Below are positions 42,905 through 51,860 of a DNA stretch of 64,000 nucleotides, one piece after another. The position numbers were made by a program, and so were the translations under genes. The notes under the pieces are model-generated. The model was not told where the DNA came from. It made no database searches and was given only the letters and a program-made list of their open reading frames with translations. The first letter of the stretch is position 1. Each line of letters starts with the position of its first letter. The stretch lies in the NCBI RefSeq assembly GCF_014287795.1, contig NZ_JACOON010000007.1:240736-304735 (forward strand). The letters run 5' to 3'. Source of the stretch: Christensenella tenuis. Its GTDB lineage: Bacteria > Bacillota > Clostridia > Christensenellales > Christensenellaceae.

Positions 42905-44086
42905 TTACTTATCGTTCAGCGCAGCCACGCCCGGCAGCTCTTTTCCTTCGAGGAACTCGAGCGAAGCGCCGCCGCCCGTGGAGATATGCGACATTTTGTC
43001 CGCATAGCCAAGCTTTTTCACAGCCGCAGCGCTGTCGCCGCCGCCGATGATGGTGATCGCCGAGGAATCCGCAAGCGCTTCCGCGATGGCCTTCGTACCG
43101 CCCGCAAATGCAGGCATTTCCGCAACGCCCATCGGTCCGTTCCAGATGACTGTCTTTGCGCTCTTGATTTCGTTTGCAAAGATAATGCGTGTGGAAGGCC
43201 CGATATCAAGCGCCATGGCATCCGCCGGAATGTTTTCCGCCGCAACGATCTGTGTCTCCGCATCGGCCTTAAACTCTTTTGCTACAATAAAATCCGAAGG
43301 AAGCATGATCTTGATGCCTTTTTTCTTTGCCTGGTCCATCAGGTCGCGCGCGAGATCCAGCCGCTCGTCATCCACAAGGGATTTGCCCATTTCATAGCCC
43401 TGTGCCTTAACAAATGTATTGGCCATGCCGCCGCCAATGATCAGCCCGTCTACCTTGGTCAGCAGGTTTTCGATTACGCCGATTTTGTCCGATACTTTGG
43501 CACCGCCAAGAATTGCAATAAAGGGACGCGCCGGGTCTTCAAGCGCTTTGCCCATTACCGACAATTCCTTGCCGATCAAAAAGCCCGCAACTGCCGGAAG
43601 ATAGTCCGCGACGCCTGCCGTGGAAGCGTGCGCGCGGTGTGCCGTACCAAAGGCGTCCAGCACGAAGATATCGCCAAGGCTGGCAAGCTGTTTCGCAAAT
43701 TCCGGATCATTCGCCGTTTCTTCTTTATGGAAACGAAGGTTTTCAAGCAGTACAACCTGCCCCGCTTCCATGGAATCCACCGCATCCTGCGCCTCTTTGC
43801 CGATGCAGTCTTTTGCAAAAATCACCTTGGTGTTCAAAAGCTCGCCCAGCCGTTTTGCAACGGGTGCAAGCGAAAACTCGGGCTTTACTTCCCCCTTCGG
43901 ACGGCCAAGGTGAGACATCAGGATCACCTTGGCGCCGTGATCCAAAAGATACTGGATGGTCGGAAGCGCCGCTCCAATCCGTGTCTCGTCCGTAATTTCC
44001 CCGTTTTCGTTCAGCGGAACGTTAAAATCTACACGTACGAGCACCTTTTTGCCCTGAACATCGATATCTTCAATCGTCTTTTTCAT
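42905..44086 (-). CDS. pgk: Phosphoglycerate kinase
   Basis: Substrate-level ATP-forming glycolytic kinase of 393 residues. VLVRVDFNVPLNENGEITD and SHLGRPKG are the substrate-binding N-domain motifs, GGAKVSDKIGVI and GGGMANTFVKA are the hinge region, and GGGDSAAAVKKLG with STGGGASLEFLEGKELPGV is the nucleotide-binding C-domain. The ATG at 44086 (MKKTIEDID) is chosen because GGAG is eight bases before it but only two before the ATG at 44092. Usual partner gapA is not adjacent in the window. Confidence 0.97.
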   Translation of the reverse strand: MKKTIEDIDVQGKKVLVRVDFNVPLNENGEITDETRIGAALPTIQYLLDHGAKVILMSHLGRPKGEVKPEFSLAPVAKRLGELLNTKVIFAKDCIGKEAQDAVDSMEAGQVVLLENLRFHKEETANDPEFAKQLASLGDIFVLDAFGTAHRAHASTAGVADYLPAVAGFLIGKELSVMGKALEDPARPFIAILGGAKVSDKIGVIENLLTKVDGLIIGGGMANTFVKAQGYEMGKSLVDDERLDLARDLMDQAKKKGIKIMLPSDFIVAKEFKADAETQIVAAENIPADAMALDIGPSTRIIFANEIKSAKTVIWNGPMGVAEMPAFAGGTKAIAEALADSSAITIIGGGDSAAAVKKLGYADKMSHISTGGGASLEFLEGKELPGVAALNDK

Positions 44087-44234
44087 GATCATTACTCCTT
44101 TTAGAATGATTATTCACATACCCTTTTATTTTAATCAATAAGCCTTTAATAATCAAGCATAACTTAAAACCGCGCCGATCCCCGTCCAAAACCTTCACTG
44201 TCCACGCGGGCGCATCCTGGCCCGCGGGATTTTC

Positions 44235-45851
44235 TTACTGCATTTCACCGCGCAGGTAAACCGCCGCAATATTGGCCACGTGGTCTGCGACACGCTCGCA
44301 CATGGTGATTACATCCGTAAAGACGGTACTGGCCTGTGCGCTGCATTCGCCCTTTTTCAGACGCTTAACATGGTTCTTTTTGATCTTTGCTTCGTAACGG
44401 TCGACCTCGTCTTCAATTTCAATTACACGCTGCGCACTCTCGAGGTTCCCTTCTTTGAGCGCCTCGCGCAGCAGACGGAATGCTTCGCCGATTTTGTCTG
44501 CCATAAACTGAATTTCCACTACGCCCTTTTTCGACATTTTGATTTTCTTATCCAGCCGAATCGCCGCGATATCCGCGATATTTTGAGCAATATCCGAAAT
44601 CCGCTCAATATCCATAATAACGTGCAGCAGCCCCGTCACCGTACGTGAATCCACCTCGGAGAGGCCTGTCTGGCTGACGTTTGCCAGTGCATCCGTAATT
44701 TCGTGGTTCAGATAATTGACTACCTTTTCATTTTCGCCCACTTCGTTGATCAGCTTTTCATCCCGTTCGAGGAAGCTTTTGATCGCCAGATTGAAATTTT
44801 CACCGGAAAGGCGTTCCATGCGCGCAACTTCGAGGATGGCCTGCCCGACCGCGACAGGTGAGCTGTCCGCGTTCTTGTCGATATATTTGAGCTTTTTCCC
44901 TTCAAGTTGTTTATCCTCGCCGCGGACGAAGAAATAGGATATTTTTGTCAATACCTGTGGAACGCCGATAAAGATAAAGGCGTTGACCACATTGAAAAAC
45001 GTATGGAAATTCGCGAGCTGGTTGACGGGCGAACCCGGCGTCCATGATTTGATCCAGTCCACAATTGGCAAGAACTGCATTGCAACCATGAAGATAAACG
45101 AACCGATAATGTTAAAGAACAGCAGGGCGATTGCCGTACGCTTAGCCGTCTTAGTGCCCGAAATACTTGCCAAAATGGCCGTGACACATGTGCCGATATT
45201 AAGGCCTAGAATCACATAAACCGCGGAATCGAGCCCCATGATTCCCTGCATGGCAAAAGCCTGGATGATACCCATCGTCGCCGACGAACTCTGGATAATT
45301 GCCGTGACCGCAAGCCCTGCCGCAAGCCCGATCCACGGGTTTTGGAAAGAGGACAGCATGTCAACGAAGGGCTGGTATTCCCTTAAGGGGGCAACCGCTT
45401 CCGACATCAGTTCCATACCGAACAAAAGAATACCAAGGCCGCCTATGATTTCCCCGATGCGCCGCACCGAACGTTTCTTTACGAACAGCATGATGATTAC
45501 GCCCGCAAAAAGCACAATGGGGGCAAACTCTGTTACCTTTAAGGCTACAATCTGCGCAGTGATTGTCGTGCCGATATTGGCGCCGATCCCCACATTAATT
45601 GCCTGCGTAAGCGACATCAGTCCCGCGTTTACAAAGCCGACAACCATCACCGTCGTTGCCGACGAACTTTGAATTACCGCCGTTACGCCCGCCCCAAGAC
45701 CGAGCGCTGAAAAACGGTTCTTCGTCATCAGCTCGAGGCCTGTCCTGAGTTTGTCGCCCGCCGCGGCTTCAAGACCGTCCGACATTAGTTTCATGCCGTA
45801 AAGGAAGAGCCCGAGACCTCCGATGAGCATTAAAACACTCCATAAATCCAT
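44235..45851 (-). CDS. Na/Pi cotransporter with C-terminal PhoU-like domain
   Basis: NptA/YjbB-type sodium:phosphate symporter of 538 residues. Two inverted QSSS repeats are visible: GAGVTAVIQSSSATTVMVVGFVNAG and AGLAVTAIIQSSSATMGIIQAFA, the substrate-binding hallmark. About nine membrane segments fill residues 1-310. From about 340 to the end is a PhoU-like helical domain (ITDALANVSQTGLSEVDSRTVTGLLHVIMDIERISDIAQNIADIA and MCERVADHVANIA). Function may be phosphate uptake or efflux. It follows the trmL gene with 25 bases between, so the two may share a transcript. Confidence 0.93.
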   Translation of the reverse strand: MDLWSVLMLIGGLGLFLYGMKLMSDGLEAAAGDKLRTGLELMTKNRFSALGLGAGVTAVIQSSSATTVMVVGFVNAGLMSLTQAINVGIGANIGTTITAQIVALKVTEFAPIVLFAGVIIMLFVKKRSVRRIGEIIGGLGILLFGMELMSEAVAPLREYQPFVDMLSSFQNPWIGLAAGLAVTAIIQSSSATMGIIQAFAMQGIMGLDSAVYVILGLNIGTCVTAILASISGTKTAKRTAIALLFFNIIGSFIFMVAMQFLPIVDWIKSWTPGSPVNQLANFHTFFNVVNAFIFIGVPQVLTKISYFFVRGEDKQLEGKKLKYIDKNADSSPVAVGQAILEVARMERLSGENFNLAIKSFLERDEKLINEVGENEKVVNYLNHEITDALANVSQTGLSEVDSRTVTGLLHVIMDIERISDIAQNIADIAAIRLDKKIKMSKKGVVEIQFMADKIGEAFRLLREALKEGNLESAQRVIEIEDEVDRYEAKIKKNHVKRLKKGECSAQASTVFTDVITMCERVADHVANIAAVYLRGEMQ

Positions 45852-45876
45852 ACAAAATTCCCCCAGTAAGAAATTT

Positions 45877-46341
45877 TCATTTCATATGAAAATAGCCATT
45901 TTGACGCAGTGCCTCATAGACCCCCACGCACACTGCATTGGAAAGGTTCAGGCACCGCTGCCCGCTTTGCATCGGGATTCGAACCGAACGGTTCGCATTG
46001 CAGTCCAAAAGCTCCCGTGGAAGCCCCGCCGTTTCCTTACCAAATACCAGAAAGCAGTCCTTTGAATAGTTTGCCTGATCGAAATTTTTCTGTACCTTAG
46101 AAGAAAAATACCAAAAATCCCCTTTCGGATATTTTTGGTATAATTCATCAAGAGTTTCATACGTATATAAGGTAAGATCCTTCCAATAGTCGAGGCCGGC
46201 CCGGCGCACATGCTTTTCATCGAGCGAGAAACCCATCGGTCCAACAATATGAAGCACACTCCCCGTGACAACACAAGTGCGTGCAATATTTCCCGTATTT
46301 TGCGGAATTTCGGGCTCAACCAGAACAACCTGAACTGCCAT
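45877..46341 (-). CDS. trmL: tRNA (cytidine(34)-2'-O)-methyltransferase, TrmL family
   Basis: SPOUT-class methyltransferase of 154 residues using S-adenosylmethionine to methylate the wobble nucleotide of leucine tRNAs. VQVVLVEPEIPQNTGNIART, VGPMGFSLDEKHVRRAGLDYW, FGKETAGLP and the C-terminal trefoil knot IPMQSGQRCLNLSNAVCVGVYEALRQ are all characteristic. The ATG at 46341 follows AGG with about six bases; the longer frame to 46380 lacks support. It is upstream of the Na/Pi transporter gene. Confidence 0.93.
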   Translation of the reverse strand: MAVQVVLVEPEIPQNTGNIARTCVVTGSVLHIVGPMGFSLDEKHVRRAGLDYWKDLTLYTYETLDELYQKYPKGDFWYFSSKVQKNFDQANYSKDCFLVFGKETAGLPRELLDCNANRSVRIPMQSGQRCLNLSNAVCVGVYEALRQNGYFHMK

Positions 46342-46590
46342 CTTCAACCTAGCTTTCCGTGCCTTCCAGACCAGAAGCAAGCATTTTCCATACGTTCCCT
46401 CTCATCTGAAATTGATATTAATCCGAAGATCAATCCATGATAATTATAAGGTAAAATCCATGTGCGCGCAACGTAAAAATTCAGTAAAATTCCAATTCGT
46501 TTTTTTCCGCTTTATTTTCCTGTTTTGGGCTGTTCCTTTTCTGGAAACTGCCTTTTTCCGCCAGGCCTTAGGAGTAATTTCTATTTTCTA
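46342..46590. other. Intergenic stretch upstream of the BlaI promoter
   Basis: About 250 A+T-rich bases between the divergent trmL and BlaI-like genes. No gene, RNA or repeat was recognised. Confidence 0.45.
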
Positions 46591-46629
46591 TTGACAGATC
46601 GCGTTTTATGATTATACTTATAATCATAA
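46591..46629 (+). promoter_or_regulatory. Promoter overlapped by BlaI-type operator
   Basis: A consensus TTGACA (46591-46596), 16-base spacer and TATACT (46613-46618). The -10 lies inside a palindrome with perfect 11-base arms, TTATGATTATA (46606-46616) and TATAATCATAA (46619-46629). A further half-site (TATAATCAT) is at about 46640-46648. A repressor bound here would block RNA polymerase; the BlaI-like protein encoded 84 bases downstream is the obvious candidate. Confidence 0.8.
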
Positions 46630-46712
46630 GCTTGTTATTATAATCATTGGATTATACCTGAACACATTGTCATGCAAATGCAGCTACTGCCGGCAAAACG
46701 GAGGATCGAAAA

Positions 46713-47087
46713 ATGACGGAAACTTTAACTTACAGTGAATGGATGGTCATGAATGCGCTCTGGGGCAGGGATCCGCAGCCTCTCTCCGGTGTGATCGAGG
46801 CGATGGGGAAAACCGTTGACTGGAGCTACCGCACCTACGCATCCTATTTGAAAAAGCTTTGCGACAAAGGGTTTGTTGGATTCGAAGCCAAGGGGCGCGA
46901 TAAATTTTATTATCCGCTCGTTCCGCGTGAAGACTGTATCCGCGCGGAAAGCCGCAGTCTTTTAAAAAAGGTCAGCGCCCGGAGCAAAAAGGACCTGCTC
47001 GTATGCATGATTGAGGAAAGCGGGCTGACGGATGAAGACCAGAGCGAGCTCAAGACGCTGATTGACCGTTTGGGGGGATCAAAATGA
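46713..47087 (+). CDS. BlaI/MecI-family transcriptional repressor
   Basis: A 124-residue winged-helix repressor of the Penicillinase_R family. The N-terminal TYSEWMVMNALWGRDPQPLSGVIEAMG and DWSYRTYASYLKKLCDKGFVGFEAKGRDKFYYPLV cover the DNA-binding domain, and the C-terminal dimer helix bundle ends SELKTLIDRLGG. In the Bla/Mec systems a membrane protease cleaves this repressor when a beta-lactam binds. The partner gene overlaps by ATGA. The expected cleavage site between the domains cannot be fixed from sequence. GGAGG precedes the ATG. The palindrome over its promoter indicates autoregulation. Confidence 0.93.
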   Translation: MTETLTYSEWMVMNALWGRDPQPLSGVIEAMGKTVDWSYRTYASYLKKLCDKGFVGFEAKGRDKFYYPLVPREDCIRAESRSLLKKVSARSKKDLLVCMIEESGLTDEDQSELKTLIDRLGGSK

Positions 47088-49552
47088 GTATCCTGCGCAC
47101 TTTGTTTGAGATTACCGTTTATTCCGCAATTTTGTTTGCGCTTATCCTTCTTTTGAAGCGGATTTTCCGGAATCGGTTTTCCCCTTCCCTTCAATACTTC
47201 GTATGGTTCCTGCTCATCGCCCGGTTGGCGATTCCCTTTACCTTTGAAAGCGGCATCGGGTTCTTTACCATTTCTCCCGGCGTTTCTTCCGCGGTTTCCG
47301 TTTCTGCCGAAGAAACCGCCGCCGCTCCCGCCGGGACAGGGATGCAGGCGCTGGGAAGCGTCGCGCAGCCGCCGCAGGCCGCAGCAGGCGCGCAAAGCGA
47401 AACGATGAGCGCGGCATCCCCAGCGCCGGAAACGGAATATCCCGGCAAGTCGGAAACGCCAGTATCTACCGCTGTTCCGAAGGCACAGCCTCCCGCGCCG
47501 TACATAGACCCAGCCGCCGTTCTCATTGCCATTTGGCTGTCCGGCATCGCCGCGGCCGCATGGAAAACGACGCGTGACTATATTTCCCTTTCCCGCAGGC
47601 TAAAACGTTCCGCTGTTCTTCCGCCTCCGGAAGTGCGGCGCATGGTCGACCGGGTTCGGCGCGAACTTGGCGTTAGGCGGGATATTCGCGTCTTGATGCA
47701 GGGGTCTATTTCTTCTCCCGCGCTGACCGCATCATTCATTCCAAAGCTTCTCTTGCCCGTTTCCCTGTTGGGCCACCCCGCGCAGCTTTGTTTCGCCATA
47801 CGGCACGAACTGGTTCATTTCAGGCGCTACGATTACCTCGTTTGCCTGCTGATGCTCGTCCTGCGCGCCGTTTACTGGTTTAACCCGGTCGTATGGCTCA
47901 TGCAGCATCCGATCAAGACGGATATGGAGGCTTCATGCGATAATATTGCGACTGCCGCCCTTCCGGAGGAAGAAAAAAAAGCATATGCCCGTACAATACT
48001 GGAAATGTTTTCGAGCCGTATGTGCCCGCAGCCCGTTTTGGGGATGTCGCTGCAAAGCAATAAAAAAACCGCTGAAAAAAGGATTCGGGGAATTTTTATG
48101 AAAAACAGCACGAAAAAAGGAATCAAATTCATTTCTGCCTTTGCGGCCGCGCTGCTGGTTACGGTATGCTTTACCACCGCGTGCCAGCCCGCCCTGGAGG
48201 TATATCCCGGCATTACGGACCGGGACAAATTCGCCGCCGGAACCGCCGTCGGCGGAATCAATATGGGCGGCATGACCTTCGAAGAAGGGAAGGAGGCCCT
48301 TATGCCCATGGTAGAGGACCTTCTCGGAAAACAGATTGAATATACCGTAAAAAATATCGATACGCCTTATGTGCATTCCCTTTCACAACTTGGCGTTACG
48401 TTTGATGCGGAAGCCGCGCTGGCGCACGCGATGGAAAAAGGCGGCGACGGCAGGAACTTTCCTCTTGAGCTTCAGGTTGACGATGCCCGGATCGAGGCAG
48501 TAGTCGCCGAAGACAGCGCCGGTTGGAACCAGCCCGGTATTTCTTATTCCGTAGCAAAGGAAGCTGACGTAGAGGCCCTCACAACCTCTGGGCAAATCGT
48601 CCAAAATGAGCTGGAAACCTTTTTCCGCGTAGATGAAGACGCACTCGCCGCGCAAATTAAAAAACAGATCGAAAACCGCGATTTTCACTCTTTTGCCGCG
48701 CCTGGAAAGACGGAACTACCCAGCCCGGAACCGGGACGCGGGCTGGTATTGATGGGGTCGGCTACGACGGCGATCAGCAGCGGTTCATCCGAAGGAAGAA
48801 AATATAATATCTGGAAAATCAGCGATATTCTCAATGGAGTGGTCATCCATCCCGGGGAGACCTTATCCGTCAACGACACGGTAGGGGACCGGACGGTGGA
48901 GAACGGCTGGGCGCTGGCGCCGGGCATCGAGAACGGAGCCTATACGGATCAGGCTGGGGGCGGCATCTGCCAGGTGTCGTCTACCATGTATAACGCGGCA
49001 TTGAAAGCGGAAATGACGATCAAGGCGCGCGTGCCGCACACCATTATGGCAAATTATGTACCGGCTGGTATGGACGCCACGGTTTCCACGGGCGGGCCGG
49101 ATTTTGCCGTCAGCAATCCATATGACTCGGATGTGATGCTGATTGTGAATTGCAGCATCCCTGACTCCCAAGTCACGGTGGAAATCTGGGGACCGGTGGA
49201 CCGGGATTATTACCTGAAGTTCGAGAGCGTCCTTGAGGGGGAAACCCCTCCTCCTGAGTATGGAGCGACAAAATTAGTAAGTAATCCTGCGCTCGGAGAA
49301 TACGAAATCCAGAAAATATCCGTGGAGCAAGGCGGCGGGCAGTATACGGTTTACGCACAAAAATATGATAAGGACAGTGACGAAGCCATCGGCGAAAGAT
49401 ATCAGGTGGCAACTTCAATTTATAGCGCAAGAGCTGCTACTGTCGAAATTGGACCCGGAATTCCACTGACCCATGCCAGCCTAATTGCCAATTCCGCGGA
49501 GACATTTGAAGATTTTTTGAAAAAGATTCGAGACCGTTATCCCCTGCAGTAA
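47084..49552 (+). CDS. M56 (BlaR1-like) membrane metalloprotease fused to a VanW domain
   Basis: A chimeric 822-residue protein. Residues 1-60 and 140-345 form an M56 sensor-protease part: several membrane segments, a Pro/Ala-rich loop between the first segments, and the zinc motif HELVH (about 241-245) followed by DMEASCDN. A hydrophobic segment near residues 345-370 ending FTTAC precedes an extracellular region with a peptidoglycan-binding-4-like repeat (AGTAVGGINMGGMTFEEGKEAL). The VanW domain (about 580-720) has SDILNGVVIHPGETLSVND, AGGGICQVSSTMYNAAL and the PHTIMANYVPAGMDAT segment. No penicillin-binding sensor domain of BlaR1 type is present, so the VanW part may be the sensor. It overlaps its BlaI-type repressor gene by ATGA. 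Function as a cell-wall-damage switch is inferred. Confidence 0.87.
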   Translation: MSILRTLFEITVYSAILFALILLLKRIFRNRFSPSLQYFVWFLLIARLAIPFTFESGIGFFTISPGVSSAVSVSAEETAAAPAGTGMQALGSVAQPPQAAAGAQSETMSAASPAPETEYPGKSETPVSTAVPKAQPPAPYIDPAAVLIAIWLSGIAAAAWKTTRDYISLSRRLKRSAVLPPPEVRRMVDRVRRELGVRRDIRVLMQGSISSPALTASFIPKLLLPVSLLGHPAQLCFAIRHELVHFRRYDYLVCLLMLVLRAVYWFNPVVWLMQHPIKTDMEASCDNIATAALPEEEKKAYARTILEMFSSRMCPQPVLGMSLQSNKKTAEKRIRGIFMKNSTKKGIKFISAFAAALLVTVCFTTACQPALEVYPGITDRDKFAAGTAVGGINMGGMTFEEGKEALMPMVEDLLGKQIEYTVKNIDTPYVHSLSQLGVTFDAEAALAHAMEKGGDGRNFPLELQVDDARIEAVVAEDSAGWNQPGISYSVAKEADVEALTTSGQIVQNELETFFRVDEDALAAQIKKQIENRDFHSFAAPGKTELPSPEPGRGLVLMGSATTAISSGSSEGRKYNIWKISDILNGVVIHPGETLSVNDTVGDRTVENGWALAPGIENGAYTDQAGGGICQVSSTMYNAALKAEMTIKARVPHTIMANYVPAGMDATVSTGGPDFAVSNPYDSDVMLIVNCSIPDSQVTVEIWGPVDRDYYLKFESVLEGETPPPEYGATKLVSNPALGEYEIQKISVEQGGGQYTVYAQKYDKDSDEAIGERYQVATSIYSARAATVEIGPGIPLTHASLIANSAETFEDFLKKIRDRYPLQ

Positions 49553-49621
49553 TATTTTGTTGCATAGGAATGCCGGAAAGGGGTATATTATTGTTAGACG
49601 AATGAATGGAGGGTATGCCCT

Positions 49622-49828
49622 ATGGCAACGGAAAACAAAGTAATTTGCAACTGCAAGCAGGTAACGCTCGCGGATATCGAAAGCGCCCTGCGGAATTCAA
49701 AAAACATGACGGATGTTACGTCCGCATTTGACGACGTGCAAAAGGTGACGCACTGCTCTACAGGCTGCGGCCAATGTCATGATAAGATCATGGATGTAAT
49801 TTCGGATATGATGTACAACATAATCTAA
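49622..49828 (+). CDS. BFD-like [2Fe-2S]-binding small protein
   Basis: A 68-residue bacterioferritin-associated-ferredoxin-type domain. The four cluster ligands are CNC near residues 9-11 and CSTGCGQC near 45-52 (CxC then CxxxxC pattern with an extra Cys). Such domains pass electrons or regulate iron release; many occur as stand-alone proteins of unknown partner. GGAGGG lies about 10 bases before the ATG. The gene is 69 bases after the M56-VanW gene and ends in its own terminator, so it may be the last gene of that transcript, without an obvious functional link. A related domain ends the GlpA-like protein at 55.6 kb. Confidence 0.88.
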   Translation: MATENKVICNCKQVTLADIESALRNSKNMTDVTSAFDDVQKVTHCSTGCGQCHDKIMDVISDMMYNII

Positions 49829-49835
49829 GCAAAAT

Positions 49836-49866
49836 AAAAAGCATCCCCGGCGGAGATGCTTTTTTC
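49836..49866. terminator. Bidirectional terminator between convergent genes
   Basis: AAAAAGCATC/GATGCTTTTTT with a 9-base loop, between the BFD-like gene on the plus strand and the HAD gene on the minus strand. T runs are present on both sides. Confidence 0.88.
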
Positions 49867-49872
49867 GTTTCT

Positions 49873-50697
49873 TTATTTTCCAAACACAAACCGGTCGATT
49901 GCCTGTGCGACACCGCATTCCCGCACATCCGCCGTGATATAGTCCGCCGCTGCCCGCGCCTCTTCCATCGCGTTTTCCATTGCAACGCCTACGCCTGCCG
50001 CGCGGAGCATTTCCACGTCGTTTCCGCCGTCTCCAATGGCCATCACCTGCTCCATTTGCACGCCGAGAAGTTCCGCCAGCTTTTTCAGGCCGGATCCTTT
50101 GGATACGCCGAGTTTGTTAAACTCCACATTGCGTTCCTCCCCGCGGACAACGTTATATTTTCCCGCAAACGTTTGCGCAATATCCCGCAGCTGCGGCTCA
50201 AGCTCAATGACCGGGGACCATACGAGCACCTTTTCCGCATCCGCGTACATCTCCCGGTACATTTCTTCCTCCGTGTCTTTGATGACCACGGGAAACACCG
50301 CTTCTTCGCCCTGCTGCCATTTGTCGAACAAAACCTGATAGTAATCGTCCTTGGTGCAATAAATTTTATTATCGCTGAAGATATACCGCTTCTGCCCCGT
50401 CCCCCGGTATGCGGCCATAATATCCCGCGTCGCTTCTTTGGGGATGCTGTCGCGGAACCACGACTTTTCTCCATCGCGTATATCCGCTCCGTTGCATATA
50501 ATGATGGGAAGATCAATCCTGAGCGCGTGAATCCACCGTTTTGCCGTTTCAAGGATGCGCCCTGTCGCAAGCGTCACATACACGCCCGCCGCACGCGCGC
50601 GTTTAATTGCATCCATATCCCGGGGCGCAACGTTCATCCCCATATCTGCAATCAGCGTTCCGTCTATATCCAGTGCCAATAATTTTATTTCCTGCAT
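49873..50697 (-). CDS. Cof-type HAD-IIB family phosphatase
   Basis: A 274-residue HAD phosphatase. LLALDIDGTLIADMG has the nucleophile Asp, VTLATGRILETA is motif II, and KGSGLKKLAELLGVQMEQVMAIGDGGNDVEMLRAAGVGVAMENA is the conserved Lys and metal-binding region. Substrates in this class are varied sugar phosphates. It is the second Cof-type paralogue in the window (the other is at 15822-16625). It overlaps the end of the aminotransferase gene by 13 bases, which indicates co-transcription with aminotransferase and Lrp-type regulator genes. Confidence 0.9.
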   Translation of the reverse strand: MQEIKLLALDIDGTLIADMGMNVAPRDMDAIKRARAAGVYVTLATGRILETAKRWIHALRIDLPIIICNGADIRDGEKSWFRDSIPKEATRDIMAAYRGTGQKRYIFSDNKIYCTKDDYYQVLFDKWQQGEEAVFPVVIKDTEEEMYREMYADAEKVLVWSPVIELEPQLRDIAQTFAGKYNVVRGEERNVEFNKLGVSKGSGLKKLAELLGVQMEQVMAIGDGGNDVEMLRAAGVGVAMENAMEEARAAADYITADVRECGVAQAIDRFVFGK

Positions 50698-51860
50698 TCG
50701 TCCACAAACTCCGCAATTCTTTTCAGCGCTTCCTTTAAATTATCCATGGACGACGCATAAGAGCACCGCATAAAGCCTTCGCCTGCCGCGCCAAACGCCG
50801 TGCCCGGCACACACGCCACATGCTTTTCATGAATCAACTTATGACAAAACTCTTCCGACGTCATTCCCATTCCAGAAATATTGGGGAACACATAAAACGC
50901 GCCCTTTGGTTCAAAACAGGAAAGCCCCATCTTTTTAAAGGCATTATATACAAATGTCCGGCGGCGGTTATAATCCGACACCATTTTTCCTACTTGTGCA
51001 AAATCCGTGTCCATCTCATGCCGCAGCGCTTCTTCGCCTGCGTGTTGGCTGGCCGTGGGCGCGCACAGCATAAAATATTGATGGATTTTTACCATGGCCG
51101 CAATCATATCTTCCGGCCCTGCCGCATAACCGAGCCGGAACCCTGTCATGGCAAACGCCTTGGAAAACCCGTTGATGACCACCGTGCGCGGATACATCTC
51201 CGGGAACGAAGCGATGGAACAATGCCGTCCGCCATATGTAAGCTCTGAATAAATCTCGTCCGAAATCACAAACAGGTCGTGCTTCTCAAGAACCGGAACA
51301 ATCGCCGCAAGCTGTTCTTTGGTCATAATCGCGCCCGTCGGGTTATTGGGATAAGGCAGGATAATCGCCTTTGTTTTCGGTGTAATTGCCGCCTCAAGCG
51401 CACGCGGCGTTACTGTGAAATCATCGCATTCCTGCGTTTCAATGGGAACCGCCACGCCGCCCGCAAAGGCAACCCCCGGCATATAGGAAACATACGACGG
51501 CGCAGGCACAAGGATTTCATCGCCCTGCTCGATGACCGCACGAAAAGCAAGGTCAAGCGCTTCGCTGGCCCCTACGGTCACGATTGTCTGCGTCTTCCAA
51601 TCATAACCCACGCCATACCGTTCGCTCAAATAACGCGTAATCAGTTTGCGCAGCGCCGGGTTTCCGTGGTTGGACGTGTAATGCGTATATCCGCGCTCAA
51701 TGGATGCAATTGCCGCTTCCCGGACATTCCACGGCGTCACAAAATCAGGTTCGCCTACGGAAAGCGAAATGATATCCTTCATTTCGCTCGCAATATCGAA
51801 AAATTTCCGTATTCCCGAAGGCGGCATATCTTCCACTGTTTTCGCAATAAACTTCCTCAC
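50685..51860 (-). CDS. Class I/II PLP-dependent aminotransferase
   Basis: A 391-residue fold-type I aminotransferase related to PatA/AspC. ISLSVGEPDFVTPWNVREAA, HYTSNHGNPALRKLITRYL, PYPNNPTGAIM (with Asn/Pro at the substrate pocket), FVISDEIYSELTYGG (PLP Asp and Tyr), and INGFSKAFAMTGFRLGY (Schiff-base Lys in SKAFAMTG) are visible. The substrate is probably an aromatic or branched amino acid or N-acetyl-diaminopimelate, not decidable from sequence. The GTG start at 51860 overlaps the stop of the Lrp-type gene, so the regulator and enzyme are coupled. Confidence 0.93.
   Translation of the reverse strand: MRKFIAKTVEDMPPSGIRKFFDIASEMKDIISLSVGEPDFVTPWNVREAAIASIERGYTHYTSNHGNPALRKLITRYLSERYGVGYDWKTQTIVTVGASEALDLAFRAVIEQGDEILVPAPSYVSYMPGVAFAGGVAVPIETQECDDFTVTPRALEAAITPKTKAIILPYPNNPTGAIMTKEQLAAIVPVLEKHDLFVISDEIYSELTYGGRHCSIASFPEMYPRTVVINGFSKAFAMTGFRLGYAAGPEDMIAAMVKIHQYFMLCAPTASQHAGEEALRHEMDTDFAQVGKMVSDYNRRRTFVYNAFKKMGLSCFEPKGAFYVFPNISGMGMTSEEFCHKLIHEKHVACVPGTAFGAAGEGFMRCSYASSMDNLKEALKRIAEFVDECRK

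Noticed and set aside
42596..44104. A 502-codon open frame on the plus strand opposite tpiA and pgk
   Set aside because: Antisense shadow of two conserved glycolytic genes with no family motifs.
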